64,000 bases of DNA. Origin: Rapana venosa. Taxonomy: Eukaryota > Mollusca > Gastropoda > Neogastropoda > Muricidae. The notes under the pieces were generated by a model. That model was not told the origin of the DNA. It did not search any database and saw nothing but the letters and a program-made list of their open reading frames with translations. Below are positions 8,765-18,858 of the stretch, piece by piece. The stretch covers positions 6,407,357 to 6,471,356 of the forward strand of contig CM054159.1 in NCBI GenBank assembly GCA_028751875.1. Reading direction: 5' to 3'. The position numbers and the translations under genes are program-made. Position 1 is the first letter of the stretch, and each line of letters starts with the position of its first letter.

Positions 8765-10525
8765 TTGTTGTGTGTGTGTGTGTGTTTTGTAGCCATCCTT
8801 TCCACTATGGGAGTCCATGTCCGTGGGAGCTTCCATCAAGGGGACAGCAGACTGCAGGGCCGAGGGCGACAATGCACTGCCATGACCATGAGAGCTGTGG
8901 CACAGCACTGCGTGAAGAATGTCACCCTCTGGACCACTGAGGATTTGGACAACATCCTTGAAGAAGGAGACAAGCTGTACATGGAGGCAGCGGACACCCA
9001 CGACGTCACTTTGCTTCTTCCCAGTGAAGCTGTGCGGAACATGAGTATTGACAATTACAACATCAGTTTGAGTGTCCACCAAACCTATACAGGTATACTA
9101 GATGGCACCACTGCCGCATCAAATGAGGGAACTTCTAGCTGGGTGGGTACTGAGGTAGGAACATTGCAGGATGCAATGCATAAAATTGAACAAACTTGTG
9201 CACTGACAATTGGCGGTGTATTTTCCTCATATTGTATAGGCATTGTCAAGGAAGATTCAGGTTTCTATATATTTGATTCTCACAGCAGGGATGAACAGGG
9301 TATGTGTCGCCCTGATGGGGTTGCATGCGTCACAAAGCATGAAAGCATGGAAAGTGTTGTGTGTTTCATTCGTGATTTGGCCCAGTCCCTTCAACTGCCC
9401 AATGACTGTTTGTTTGAAGTTGTGAATGCGAGTGCCAGTGTTGTGATGGTCACAGAGATTGAACAGAATAATTGTGTGGATGAATGTGATTTTGACATTT
9501 CTGAGCGAATGCCTTGGGAGGATGAGGATGATGTTCCCCTCATCCATCTTCAACAGACCAGCATTCAACAGCCTGATGCAGGGAGTGACATAAGTACTGA
9601 ATCAGATCTTGATGTCCCACTTGCTGAACTGAAGAGAATGAGATCGAGAAATGAAATGGTTGCAGATTCAGAAAATTCATCAGAAATTCATAGTGATGGT
9701 GAGGAGTATGTTCCCTCCAAAGAAGAAATAAAAGATCTGGAGGAGGATTCATCAACCGAGATGAGTTCTGGTGATGATGCTGATGATGTTCTGATTGGTC
9801 CTAAGCATAATACGACAGAGACAGCAACTGTTCCTGATGATCCACAAAGAGTAGATTCAGAAAGCCTGGAGAGAAAAAATGAAGATTGCAGTGCTGGGGT
9901 TTCCCTTGATGAAAATGCCACCACTTGTAACTTTGAAGGGTCACCAAGTGCAGAATCTTCCACAACAGGTCCCTCTCCCTGCTCCAATGAGAGAGAGCAG
10001 CCAAGGCAATCGAGGAAAAGGAGAAGAAACGTAGATGCCTGGAACATCAATGTCCGAAAGCGCTTAAGAAACAGCAGAGAATCCTACGTCACAAGGAAAG
10101 GGAAAACTCAAAGAAAAAGAGAAGTCAAGCCAGGCTGTGGTGAGTCATGTAGGAATAAGTGCAGAGCAAAAATATCAGAAGACCAAAGGACAAACATTTT
10201 CCACACCTTCTGGAAGATGGGCTGTTTGACACAGCAGAGAGATTACTTGTGTAAAACAGTCAAGAAGATGGAGAAAAAAACTGCCTTGATGAAACCAGGC
10301 TCCAGAAGAAACTGCACTTACGAGTACTGCTTGATCATCCAAGCAGAATGCATACAAGTATGCAAGAAGATGTTTCTTGATACTTTGTGGAACTGGGGGA
10401 ATGTGGCACAACATCCATACCCCATCAGCAAGGACAAATACACTGATTTGATCAGCCTGTGTGAGAGGAACATCATCCCTCGGCCACACCATCAGTACTA
10501 CAAGTCTCTGCCCCATGATGATTAG
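8765..10525 (+). CDS. Cysteine-protease-like / Cys-rich chimeric protein
   Basis: One long uninterrupted frame. An acceptor-like tttgtag ends at 8792 and the first sensible Met is at 8807; 8765 gives 586 residues, 8807 gives 572. Numbered from 8765, residues 21-45 hold GSFHQGDSRL then GRGRQCTAMT with candidate nucleophile Cys37, and residues 166-179 hold GFYIFDSHSRDEQG with an Asp171-x-His173 pair. A Cys followed about 134 residues later by Asp-x-His is the triad layout of peptidase family C76 (herpesvirus tegument deubiquitinases); similar domains occur in transposon-linked proteins. Residues 235-410 are acidic and low complexity; 414-452 are strongly basic (RKRRRN, probable nuclear signal); 458-466 have three Cys (C458, C462, C466). 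The C-terminus (IFHTFWKMG, VCKKMFLDTLWNWG) resembles an N-terminal module I recall from transposase-like arthropod and fish proteins. It could be a domesticated gene or an element gene. Confidence 0.6.
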   Translation: MLCVCVCFVAILSTMGVHVRGSFHQGDSRLQGRGRQCTAMTMRAVAQHCVKNVTLWTTEDLDNILEEGDKLYMEAADTHDVTLLLPSEAVRNMSIDNYNISLSVHQTYTGILDGTTAASNEGTSSWVGTEVGTLQDAMHKIEQTCALTIGGVFSSYCIGIVKEDSGFYIFDSHSRDEQGMCRPDGVACVTKHESMESVVCFIRDLAQSLQLPNDCLFEVVNASASVVMVTEIEQNNCVDECDFDISERMPWEDEDDVPLIHLQQTSIQQPDAGSDISTESDLDVPLAELKRMRSRNEMVADSENSSEIHSDGEEYVPSKEEIKDLEEDSSTEMSSGDDADDVLIGPKHNTTETATVPDDPQRVDSESLERKNEDCSAGVSLDENATTCNFEGSPSAESSTTGPSPCSNEREQPRQSRKRRRNVDAWNINVRKRLRNSRESYVTRKGKTQRKREVKPGCGESCRNKCRAKISEDQRTNIFHTFWKMGCLTQQRDYLCKTVKKMEKKTALMKPGSRRNCTYEYCLIIQAECIQVCKKMFLDTLWNWGNVAQHPYPISKDKYTDLISLCERNIIPRPHHQYYKSLPHDD

Positions 10526-10893
10526 ATGGCCATGTTGTTTGCTGTCTACAAAGCCACAGATGAAAATTAATGCACTCACATAATTATTAAATACTAACAG
10601 CATTTTTGTGATTGTGAGATGGATGACCCTTAATGATCTTCAAAGAAGGGAATAGCTTGTTGGCCGGCCCATACAATCATCCTGCCATAGTCTCAATTCA
10701 CAGGGGGTTAGGAAAAGTAAACAGACACTGGTCACTCAGACTCAGACACTCATGTAATAGGGCTTAGCCAAGTGAGGCTTGATGCAGTGAGGCATGCCTG
10801 TGAAGTGTGGTGTTGAATTGTGTGTGCCACAAGGTCTCACAGGCTTGCTTCAAACTATTGCTTGCGCTGCAATTTACTAAGAAACTCTAGCGC

Positions 10894-11551
10894 ATGAAAC
10901 GACCTCAAAATGGTGCACTTGGTGAATGTGGAGGGCTGCAGTTGGAGTGTTTGTTGCAAAATGTCAACGTGTGTCACCCTGCTGTAAAAAAAAAGTCTCC
11001 TGACTGTGCACAGGTGAGCAATAACACGGACACGGTGACACACCTGTCATCAGCAGATGTCGTTGTGGGCTTTGCTATGTTGATTTCTTTGACCGACTGT
11101 CTAATCAGGAATGTTGATGAGTTTGTGCGATATGACTGCGTTTGGTTTGAACCAAATGCAATTTCAAAAGGGACAACAACATGGCTTGGGCTGACACAAG
11201 TGTGTGACAGTGACAGCAGGCCGGCCTGTCAGCAGGCATTGCACGTGCCCGTGATCCTCGTGGCCTTTTGTGTGCAGCATGCACGCTGCCTTCTCCCTAC
11301 GTAGGCTGTTGCTTAGCGGGGATGTGGAAACCAACCCAGGGCCCAATACTGATGGAAAGATGAACGCAAAAGAGGGAACAGCTATAGTGACGAGCACATC
11401 AACTGACGTAAGCGACATGATGAACACTATGATGCAGAACATACAGCAGCAGTTCTCAGGGCAAACTAGTGTCATCAGGAACGATCTAGGTGAAATCAAG
11501 AACAAACTTTTCTTCGGCAAGTCAAACAACAATGTGAAGAAATCAATCTGA
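10894..11551 (+). pseudogene. 2A-bearing ORF, frameshifted copy
   Basis: This is the counterpart of 24196-24615. The first part (to the tag at 11302-11304) encodes a segment ending in hydrophobic HVPVILVAFCVQHA. A 4-bp length difference (cagcatgcacgctgcc against cagcacgccgcc) shifts the frame, and the rest reads from 11270: LRRLLLSGDVETNPGP, with the predicted skip before Pro at 11342-11344, then a 68-residue tail with TDVSDMMNTMMQNIQQQF. The 2A motif itself is intact. The protein family beyond the motif is not recognised; position and the 2A suggest a LINE ORF1 N-terminus. Confidence 0.65.
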
Positions 11552-11589
11552 GATGTGACAGACTGGATCACAGAGAGTTGACAGGGACA

Positions 11590-12610
11590 GGCGGCAGTAC
11601 AGAAATCCATTCCACCAGCTTCATTCAGCAATGCTGCAGTACACAGACAAGAGTGTTCACAGAACAAACGTGTATGTTCTGACAGATCCATTCCAATCTC
11701 GTTGTTTATAGCCCAATCCAATCCAATCCAATTGTTTATAGCCTAATCCAATCCAATCCAATCCTATTGTTTAAAGCCCAGCCAACCACAGAGGCCATAT
11801 CAGGGCTGTCACCTTGTCAAATTTTAAATCTCAGAATACAACTGTGCAACTACACACAGATTTAAACAGCCTGTGCTCTCTCTCTCCTCCTCTGCCCAAC
11901 ACAGGTCTTTGCTCAAACAAAACGTATGGTCAGCCTGCACCGTTTCCAGACTGACCGGCGGCAGTACAGAAATCCATTCCACCAGCTTCATTCAGCAATG
12001 CTGGGGGAATCACTGCAGTAAACAGACAGGAGTGTTCACTGAACAAACCACTGTTCTGACAGATCCAATCCAATCCATTCCAATTCTGTTGTTTATAGCC
12101 CAGCCGACCACACAGGCCATATCGGGGCTGTTGACTTGTAAAATGTTAAATCTCAGAATAAAACTGGGCAACTACCTACAGATTAAAACAGGGTATAAAA
12201 TAAAATCACTCTATTGTTGTTCCTTGTATCAACGCCCTGGACAACCTTAAGGGTCAACCTAGGACGGTCATTGCGTTGTGGGAGAAACCACATCAACCAT
12301 ACACAAGATAAAAACCTAAACCAGATTCTTTAAAACAACCTTGTTCTTAGCGACCAACTCTGACATCTTCATTCAGATCAGACACAAAAGGCCCGAATCT
12401 CTCAGGAAGTGAAAAAGATTGTCCGGTGGGGGACATCACAGGCTTTGCTAAAACAAAACATATGGTCAGCCTGCACCGTTTCCAGACTGACCAGCAGCAG
12501 TACAGAAATCCATTCCACCAGCTTCATTCAGCAATGCTGGGGGGGGGGGTCACTGCACTAAACAGACAGGAGTGTTCACTGAACAAACCATGCAGTGTTT
12601 CGACAGATAC
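11590..12610 (+). repeat. Three-fold sub-block repeat with recurring (aatcc)n / gccatatc unit
   Basis: The segment ggcggcagtacagaaatccattccacc plus flanks occurs at about 11600, 11960 and 12490. A second module follows the first two: (aatcc)n, ttgtttatagcccagcc, aggccatatcagggctgt, then ctcagaata and the acacagattaaa block, at about 11700-11870 and 12060-12195. Copies of this second module also lie at about 15790-15930, 24765-24930, 25165-25290, 31690-31830 and 34297-34372. No coding sequence or LTR structure is visible. Confidence 0.6.
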
Positions 12611-12655
12611 AGCGTGTCTACAGCACACACTGTTTATTTATTTATTTATTCTTTT

Positions 12656-12850
12656 ATATGGAGGATAATGGAATAAGCACTCACGTGCTTTTTACATCCA
12701 GTGTGTATGCGGTTTTGTAAATTTTGTCATCTGTTCCCACCGGCACACAATGGCCTACTCTTTCGAAAAGCGGAACAGGATTTAACGTGTGCGCAAGATG
12801 TTCTGCGTGGGTTCGCACACGGGGCCTCGGTTTATAGTCTCATCCGAAGC
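12656..12850 (-). mobile_element. SINE family A (copy 3, head-truncated)
   Basis: The copy runs from tatggaggataatggaataa to ctcatccgaagcactgt and sits immediately before the minisatellite. Its twin in copy B is at 25755. Confidence 0.8.
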
Positions 12851-12954
12851 ACTGTTGTAAACGATGACAGCTCGAAAGTCAGGATAATATCTGACAGCTG
12901 GGGAAAAAAGTATGAGTTATATCTGAAAGCTGGGAAGACAGTTCGGATACTGAA

Positions 12955-15310
12955 TGACACTAGTGACAGCTTGATAATGTAATGACTGACAGCTGGATAA
13001 TGTAATCACTGACAGCTTGATAATGTAATGACTGACAGCTGGATAATGTAATCACTGACAACTGCACAATGCAATCACCGACAGCTTGACCATGTAATCA
13101 CTGACAGCTTGACAAAGTAACCACTGACAGCTTGACAATGTAACCACTGACAGCTTGATAATGTAACCACTGACAACTTGATAATGTAATCACTGACAGC
13201 TTGATAATGTAATTACTGACAGCTGGACAATATAATCACTGACAGCTGGATAATCTAATCATTGACAGCTTGACAAAGTAACCACTGACAGCTTGACAAA
13301 GTAACCACTGACAGCTGAATAATGAAATCACTGACAGCTTGATAATGTTATCACTGACACTTGAAGACAGTGTGGCTAATGGCTGACAGCTTGACAATGT
13401 AATCACTGACAAGCTGAATAATGTAATCACTGACAGCTTGATAATGTTATCACTGACAACTTGACAGACAGTGTGGCTAATGGCTGACAGCTTGATAAAA
13501 GTAATCACTGACAGCTGAATAATGAAATCACTGACAGCTTGATAATGTTATCACTGACAACTTGACAGACAGTGTGGCTAATGGCTGAGAGCTTGACAAT
13601 GTAATCACTGACAGTTGAATAATGAAATCACTGACAGCTTGATGATGTTATCACTGACAACTTGACAGACAGTGTGGCTAATGGCTGACAGCTTGACAAT
13701 GTAATCACTGACAGCTGAATAATGTAATCACTGACAGCTTGATAATGTTATCACTGACAACTTGACAGACAGTGTGGCTAATGGCTGACAGCTTGACAAT
13801 GTAATCACTGACAGCTGAATAATGAAATCACTGACAGCTTGATAATGTTATCACTGACAACTTGACAGACAGTGTGGCTAATGGCTGACAGCTTGACAAT
13901 GTAATCACTGACAGCTGAATAATGAAATCACTGACAGCTTGATAATGTTATCACTGACAACTTGACAGACAGTGGTGCTAATGGCTGACAGCTTGACAAT
14001 GTAATCACTGACAGCTGAATAATGTAATCACTGACAGCTGAATAATGTAATCACTGACAGCTGAATGATGTAATCACTGACAGCTGGATAATGTAATCAC
14101 TAACAGCTTGACAATGTAATCACTGACAGCTGGATAATGTAATATCTGACAGCTGCACAATGTGACAATGCAAAATATGACTGACAGCTGGATAATGTAA
14201 TCACTGACAGCTGGATAATGTAATCACTGACAGCTGCACAATGTAATCACTGACAACTTGACAGAAGGTGTGGGTAATGACTGACAGCTTGACAATGTAA
14301 TCACGGAAAGCTTGATATTGTAATCATTGACAACTTGACAATGTAATCACTGACTTGATAGAGGGCGTGTTGACAGATTGACAATGTAATCACTGACAGC
14401 TGCACAATGTTATCACTGACAACATGACAGAAGGTGTGGGTAATGACTGACAGCTTGATAATGTTATCACTGACAGCTGGATAATGAAATCACTGACAAC
14501 ATGACAGAAGGTGTGGGTAATGACTGACAGCTTGACAATGTTATCACTGACAGCTGGATAATGTTATCACTGACAACTCATAATGTTATCACTGACAACT
14601 TGACAGAAGGTGTGGGTAATGACTGACAGCTTGACAATGTTATCACTGACAGCTGCACAATGTTATCACTGACAACTTGGCAGAAGGTATGGGTAACGAC
14701 TGACAGCTGGATAATGTAATCACTGACAGCTTGACCATGTAATCACTGACAATTTGACAATGTAATCACTGACAACTTGATACTGTAATCACTGACTACT
14801 TGGCAGAGAGTGTGGCTAATGACTGACAGCTTGATAATGGAATCACTGACAGCTTGACAATGTAATCACTGACAGCTTGACCATGTAATCACTGACAGCT
14901 TGACCATGTAATCACTGACAACTTGATAATGTAATCACTGACTACTTGACAGAGGGTATGGCTAATGACTGACAGCTTGACAATGGAATCACTGACAGCT
15001 TGACAATGTAATCACTGACAACTTGACAATGTAATCACTGACTACTTGACAGAGAGTGTGGCTAATGACTGACAGCTTGGCAATGGAATCACTGACAGCT
15101 TAATAAAGCAATCACTGACAACTTGACAATGTAATCACTGACTACTTGACAATGTAATCACTGACTACTTGGCAGAGAGTGTGGCTAATGACTGACAGCT
15201 TGACAATGGAATCACTGACAGCTTAATAGAGCAATCACTGACAACCAATGGAATCACCGACTACTTGGCAGAGGGTGTGGCTAATGACTGACAGCTTGGC
15301 AGAGAATCTG
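12955..15310 (+). repeat. Minisatellite array 1 (about 23-bp unit, 100-bp higher-order repeat)
   Basis: The basic unit is tgacagcttgataatgtaatcac with variants (ctggataatg, ctgcacaatg, cttgacaatg, acttgaca). Between about 13370 and 13990 the units form a higher-order repeat of exactly 100 bp (atggctgaca recurs at 13681 and 13781), each unit closed by cagacagtgtggctaatggc. The array ends in a unique segment around ggccgacagtgaaggctgta. It is non-coding. Confidence 0.95.
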
Positions 15311-16030
15311 GGTATAATGGCCGACAGTGAAGGCTGTACATACAGCTATGTCAACGGCATACACTATGGCACAACTGACAGCTGGAAAGTCTGGATTACG
15401 CTTCACAGTCATTATGAGTCATGACCAATCCAATCCAGCCTTGGATCCCAGAGGCCACATAGGGGGTTGTCACCTTGTAAAAGTAAAGCTTTCAAATTTG
15501 GATTAAAACTGATCAGTGATACACTTGTCTACACACTACTGTGACCCAGCTGACCATGAAAGCCATTTCAGGGGTGCACTTTGGACAGCTGACAACAAAT
15601 CCAATCCAACTGTAGTGTTTATAGTTCCACCAGTGCAGTTTGGACAGCTGACAATAAATCCAACCCAAATGTAGTGTTTATAGTTCTGCCAACTGCAGAG
15701 GCCCTATCAGGGGGCTGTCTCCTCGATCATGATCAAAGCTGAGTGGAACTGTGCTCTTGTGTACAGATTCCATTTCTTGTAGCTTCTCGGTCCGGTCCGG
15801 TCCGGTCAAGTCCAATCCAATCTTGTTGTTTGTGGTCCCGCCGACCACAAGAGGCCATATTGGGGCTGTCACCTTGTAAAAATTTAAACCTCAGAATAAA
15901 ACTGCACAACTATACACAGATTAAAAACAGTTTTTAAAAAAAATCAACTTTACTTTAGTTCCTTGTATCAATGGCCTGGCAAACCGTAAGGGTCAACCAA
16001 GGGCGGTCACCACGTTGTGGAAGAAACCGG
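15311..16030. other. Array-flanking block of copy A
   Basis: This is ordinary-complexity sequence shared with 31215-31930. It includes a repeated segment tttggacagctgacaa.aaatccaa (at about 15572 and 15637) and a ccggtccggtccggt run at 15790. No gene is seen. Confidence 0.6.
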
Positions 16031-16032
16031 TT

Positions 16033-18565
16033 GTGCGACACTACCGCGAGCGACATTACCGCAGTAACACTACCACGTGTAACACTAACGCGAATGTAAC
16101 CCTACCGCGAGTAACACTTCCGCGAGTAACACTTCCGCGCGTGCAGCGTTGTCACACGTTTAACACTACCGCGTGTAAGACTACTGCGTGTAACACTTCC
16201 GCGCGTGCAGCATTGTCGCGCACTTTGTTTCAAACAGGTGCTGGTCACTACCGCAAAGAGAGAGTGGGAGTTCACTCAAGTGAGTTTAAGCGGCCACAAG
16301 AGAGAGTGGAAGTTCTTTTGGTTAGCACAACAAGCGTTGAGTTAGTGTTCAAGGACAGTGTTCTTCTGTCGAACACGCACTTTGCTTCAAACGTTGGCCA
16401 TGGAGGTAATAAAGTCTCGTTACTCCAATGACAAGATCCTCTACAACTGGTATATTTACCATCGAGACCGTATAAATAAAACAACGGTCAACTGGCGCTG
16501 CGTACAGGACACATGTAAAGGGAGAATCAGCACACCGCTTGACTACCGCAATGGTGCGGTCCCCAATGTAAAATATGACCACGACCACCCTGCCAACCCA
16601 GCTGACGTCCAGAAGCAGAAAAGTGTTACTGAGATGAAAGAAAGAGCCGCTGCTACCAATGCACCACCTCGAAGGTTAATTGGTGAAATGATGGCAAATT
16701 TGACTGATGAGACGCTGACCAATTTGCCACAGAGATCATCACTCAGGCGAACAATTCAGAGAAAACGGAAAAGAGATGATGCCTTTCCCCCTCTGCCACG
16801 AAATTTGGAAGACATCGAAATTCCGGAACAATTTAGAGACGTTCTAGTTGGAGGCACTCAAGTTAGGTTTCTATTGCATGATACAGGTGACGCTGATAAT
16901 GATGCTGAAGAAGAAGAAAACCGGTTGAAACGCATTATTCTCTTCAGAACCGACGAAATGTTGCGGTTTATGACTGCAAACTCTAACTGGATGGCCAACG
17001 GCACGTTCAAAGTAGCACCACAACTGTTCTTTCAGCTGTACACCATTCATGTCATTAAAGGCAACCATGTCTTCCCATGCTTGTATGCTCTTCTGGCAGG
17101 AAAGAACAGACGGACATATGATGAAATGTGGCGCCTTATCAAAATGTACGCACCATATCTGAACCCACGGTTTTGCATCCTTGATTTTGAATTGACAGCC
17201 AAAGCCGCAATCATCGCGGCGTTTCCAGACATCGAGGTGAGAGGATGCTTCTTCCACTTATGCCAGTCAATCTGGAGAAAGATACAGGATCTTGGGTTAC
17301 GACTCACCTATACCGACGACGAAGACACCCGGCTGTACTGCCGCATGCTCGCATCATTGGCATTTTTATCACCAGAGAAGATCACAGGGCATTTCGTGAA
17401 AATGCAGGAAGACATGAGTGAAAGAGACATGGACCCACGCTTGGGTGAACTCTATGACTACTTTGAGGACAATTATGTTGGAAGATTCCGCCGTGGGAGA
17501 AGACGGGACCCAAATCCCACGCAGGCCCCTCCACGTTTTTCTCTCCAGTTTTGGTCAGTTCGAGACAGGAACCAAGTCGATCTCCCGCGTACAAATAATA
17601 AACTGGAAGGCTGGCACAGGGGCTTGCAATCCATGTTTGACGGCCCGAATCCATCCATCAGGAAATTCATCGCCGGAATCCAAAAAGAACAAAGTCTGCA
17701 GCACGGTGTTAAAATTCAAATGGAAGGAGGTCACCCTGGCCCAACGTCAAAGAAACATTTCTCGGCCATCAATAAACGACTCCAGACGCTCATCCAGTCG
17801 TACGAACAGGCTGAAGACAACGAGGACGGGGATGGTGATGAAGAAGGTCAGGTTCCTTTCTTACGGTCAGTGGCCAGAAACATTGAATTCAATGTGTGTT
17901 GAACCAATCGTGACATTTGACAGCAGCCATATTGTTTTAGGAATAAGACGATCAAAGGGAAAATATTGTGTGCACCTGTTTGTTTTGTTTTGCTTTATTT
18001 ACATTTGTGATCCAAGGAGCGAAAGAGAGAGAGAGGGATACTATGTGCTGTTTTATATTTTTCTTTAATTTAGTATTTCAAACATTCTATGCACTCTGCG
18101 CGTGCGGGCGCGCGCGAGTGTGTGTGTGTGTATAAATTTCAAACAATCTATGCATTCTGCGCGTGTGTGTGTGTGTGTGTTATGTTTTATAAATAAAAAA
18201 TCATCAAACAGTCTATGCATTCTCTGTGTGTCGGTGTGTGTTTATGTCATTCAGTATTGCTTTTACTACCAGATATACTATGTGCTCAATGTCATTGCTT
18301 TTTATTCAGTATTGCTTTTGGTACAAATATACTAAACACTTGATAAGGAGAGAGGGAAAGAGAGGGAGACAAAACGTGCGACAACGCTGCACGCGCGGAA
18401 GTGTTACTCGCGGAAGTGTTACTCGCGGAAGAGTTACTCGCGGTAGGGTTACACTCGCGTTAGTGTTACACACGCGGAAATTTTACTCGCGGAAGTGTCA
18501 CTCGCGGTAGTGTTACACGCGGCAGTGTTACACGCGGTAGTGACGCTCGCGGTAGTGACCCGCAC
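16033..18565 (+). mobile_element. MULE DNA transposon with long repetitive inverted termini
   Basis: The left terminus (gtgcgacactaccgcgag, 16033 on) and the reverse complement of the right terminus (gtgcgggtcactaccgcgag, ending about 18565) match. Both termini, about 200 bp each, consist of short units of the form taccgcgagtaacact in inverted orientation, including gtgcagc.ttgtc-type cores. The element encloses one transposase gene. The left flank continues the copy A block; the right flank does not resume it, so no target duplication can be confirmed. Confidence 0.85.
16400..17902 (+). CDS. FLYWCH-MULE transposase
   Basis: The frame is open from 16358, but the Met at 16400 sits in a strong context (gccATGG) and starts the domain, giving 500 residues. 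The N-terminus is a FLYWCH-type zinc finger (NWRCVQDTCKGRI then DHDHP). The centre is the MULE transposase domain: NGTFKVAPQLFFQLYTIH, then FPCLYALLAGKNRRTYDEMW, then CILDFELTAKAAI and GCFFHLCQSIWRKIQ. The C-terminus is acidic. It would cut and paste the surrounding element. In the family the first motif usually reads DGTFK; here aac gives Asn in place of the first catalytic Asp, so this copy may be catalytically dead although its frame is intact. Confidence 0.85.
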   Translation: MEVIKSRYSNDKILYNWYIYHRDRINKTTVNWRCVQDTCKGRISTPLDYRNGAVPNVKYDHDHPANPADVQKQKSVTEMKERAAATNAPPRRLIGEMMANLTDETLTNLPQRSSLRRTIQRKRKRDDAFPPLPRNLEDIEIPEQFRDVLVGGTQVRFLLHDTGDADNDAEEEENRLKRIILFRTDEMLRFMTANSNWMANGTFKVAPQLFFQLYTIHVIKGNHVFPCLYALLAGKNRRTYDEMWRLIKMYAPYLNPRFCILDFELTAKAAIIAAFPDIEVRGCFFHLCQSIWRKIQDLGLRLTYTDDEDTRLYCRMLASLAFLSPEKITGHFVKMQEDMSERDMDPRLGELYDYFEDNYVGRFRRGRRRDPNPTQAPPRFSLQFWSVRDRNQVDLPRTNNKLEGWHRGLQSMFDGPNPSIRKFIAGIQKEQSLQHGVKIQMEGGHPGPTSKKHFSAINKRLQTLIQSYEQAEDNEDGDGDEEGQVPFLRSVARNIEFNVC

Positions 18566-18639
18566 CCTTCCGTACCGCCTGTCTCCATTTTCTTTCCTTC
18601 TTAACAATTGAATGGAAAAATTGTTTTCTTGCCTTTGAA

Positions 18640-18857
18640 ATTCATTGTTTAGAACTATTTAAGTTAAAACATGTTTCTTGCTTAACTTTTACAGAAAATT
18701 CATTGAATTGAACCATTGAAATTCATTGTTTAGAACCATTTAAGTTAAAACATGTTTCTTGCTTAACTTTTACAGAAAATTCATTGAATTGAACCATTGA
18801 AATTCATTGTTTAGAACCATTTAAGTTAAAACGTGTTTCTTGCTTAACTTTTACAGA
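18640..18857 (+). repeat. 81-bp tandem repeat, nearly three copies
   Basis: The unit carries cattgtttagaaccatttaag followed by tgcttaacttttacag. The marker agaac occurs at 18651, 18732 and 18813. Each copy has the same splice-acceptor-like ttttacag; the third directly precedes the pogo ATG. Confidence 0.9.
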
Positions 18858-18858
18858 A

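Larger units (their letters stand above)
10621..16030. repeat. Composite duplicated block, copy A
   Basis: The segment from accttaatgatcttcaaagaag to gtcaccacgttgtggaagaaacc is repeated in the same order and orientation at 23692-31930. It contains, in order, a 2A-bearing ORF remnant, three related sub-blocks (11600-12600), a family A SINE, a 23-bp-unit minisatellite and a closing unit. Outside the minisatellite the copies differ by scattered substitutions and small indels. The left edge lies within the last codons of a LINE ORF1, which is complete only beside copy B. The right edge of copy A is where the MULE begins. Confidence 0.85.

Noticed and set aside
9688..10050. Minus-strand frame of 120 residues inside the protease-like gene
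   Set aside because: Lies antisense to a longer frame with recognisable motifs; no evidence of its own.
12955..15310. Regularly spaced repeats considered as a CRISPR-like array
   Set aside because: The units are head-to-tail variants of one sequence without unique spacers, and the context is eukaryotic; it is a minisatellite.
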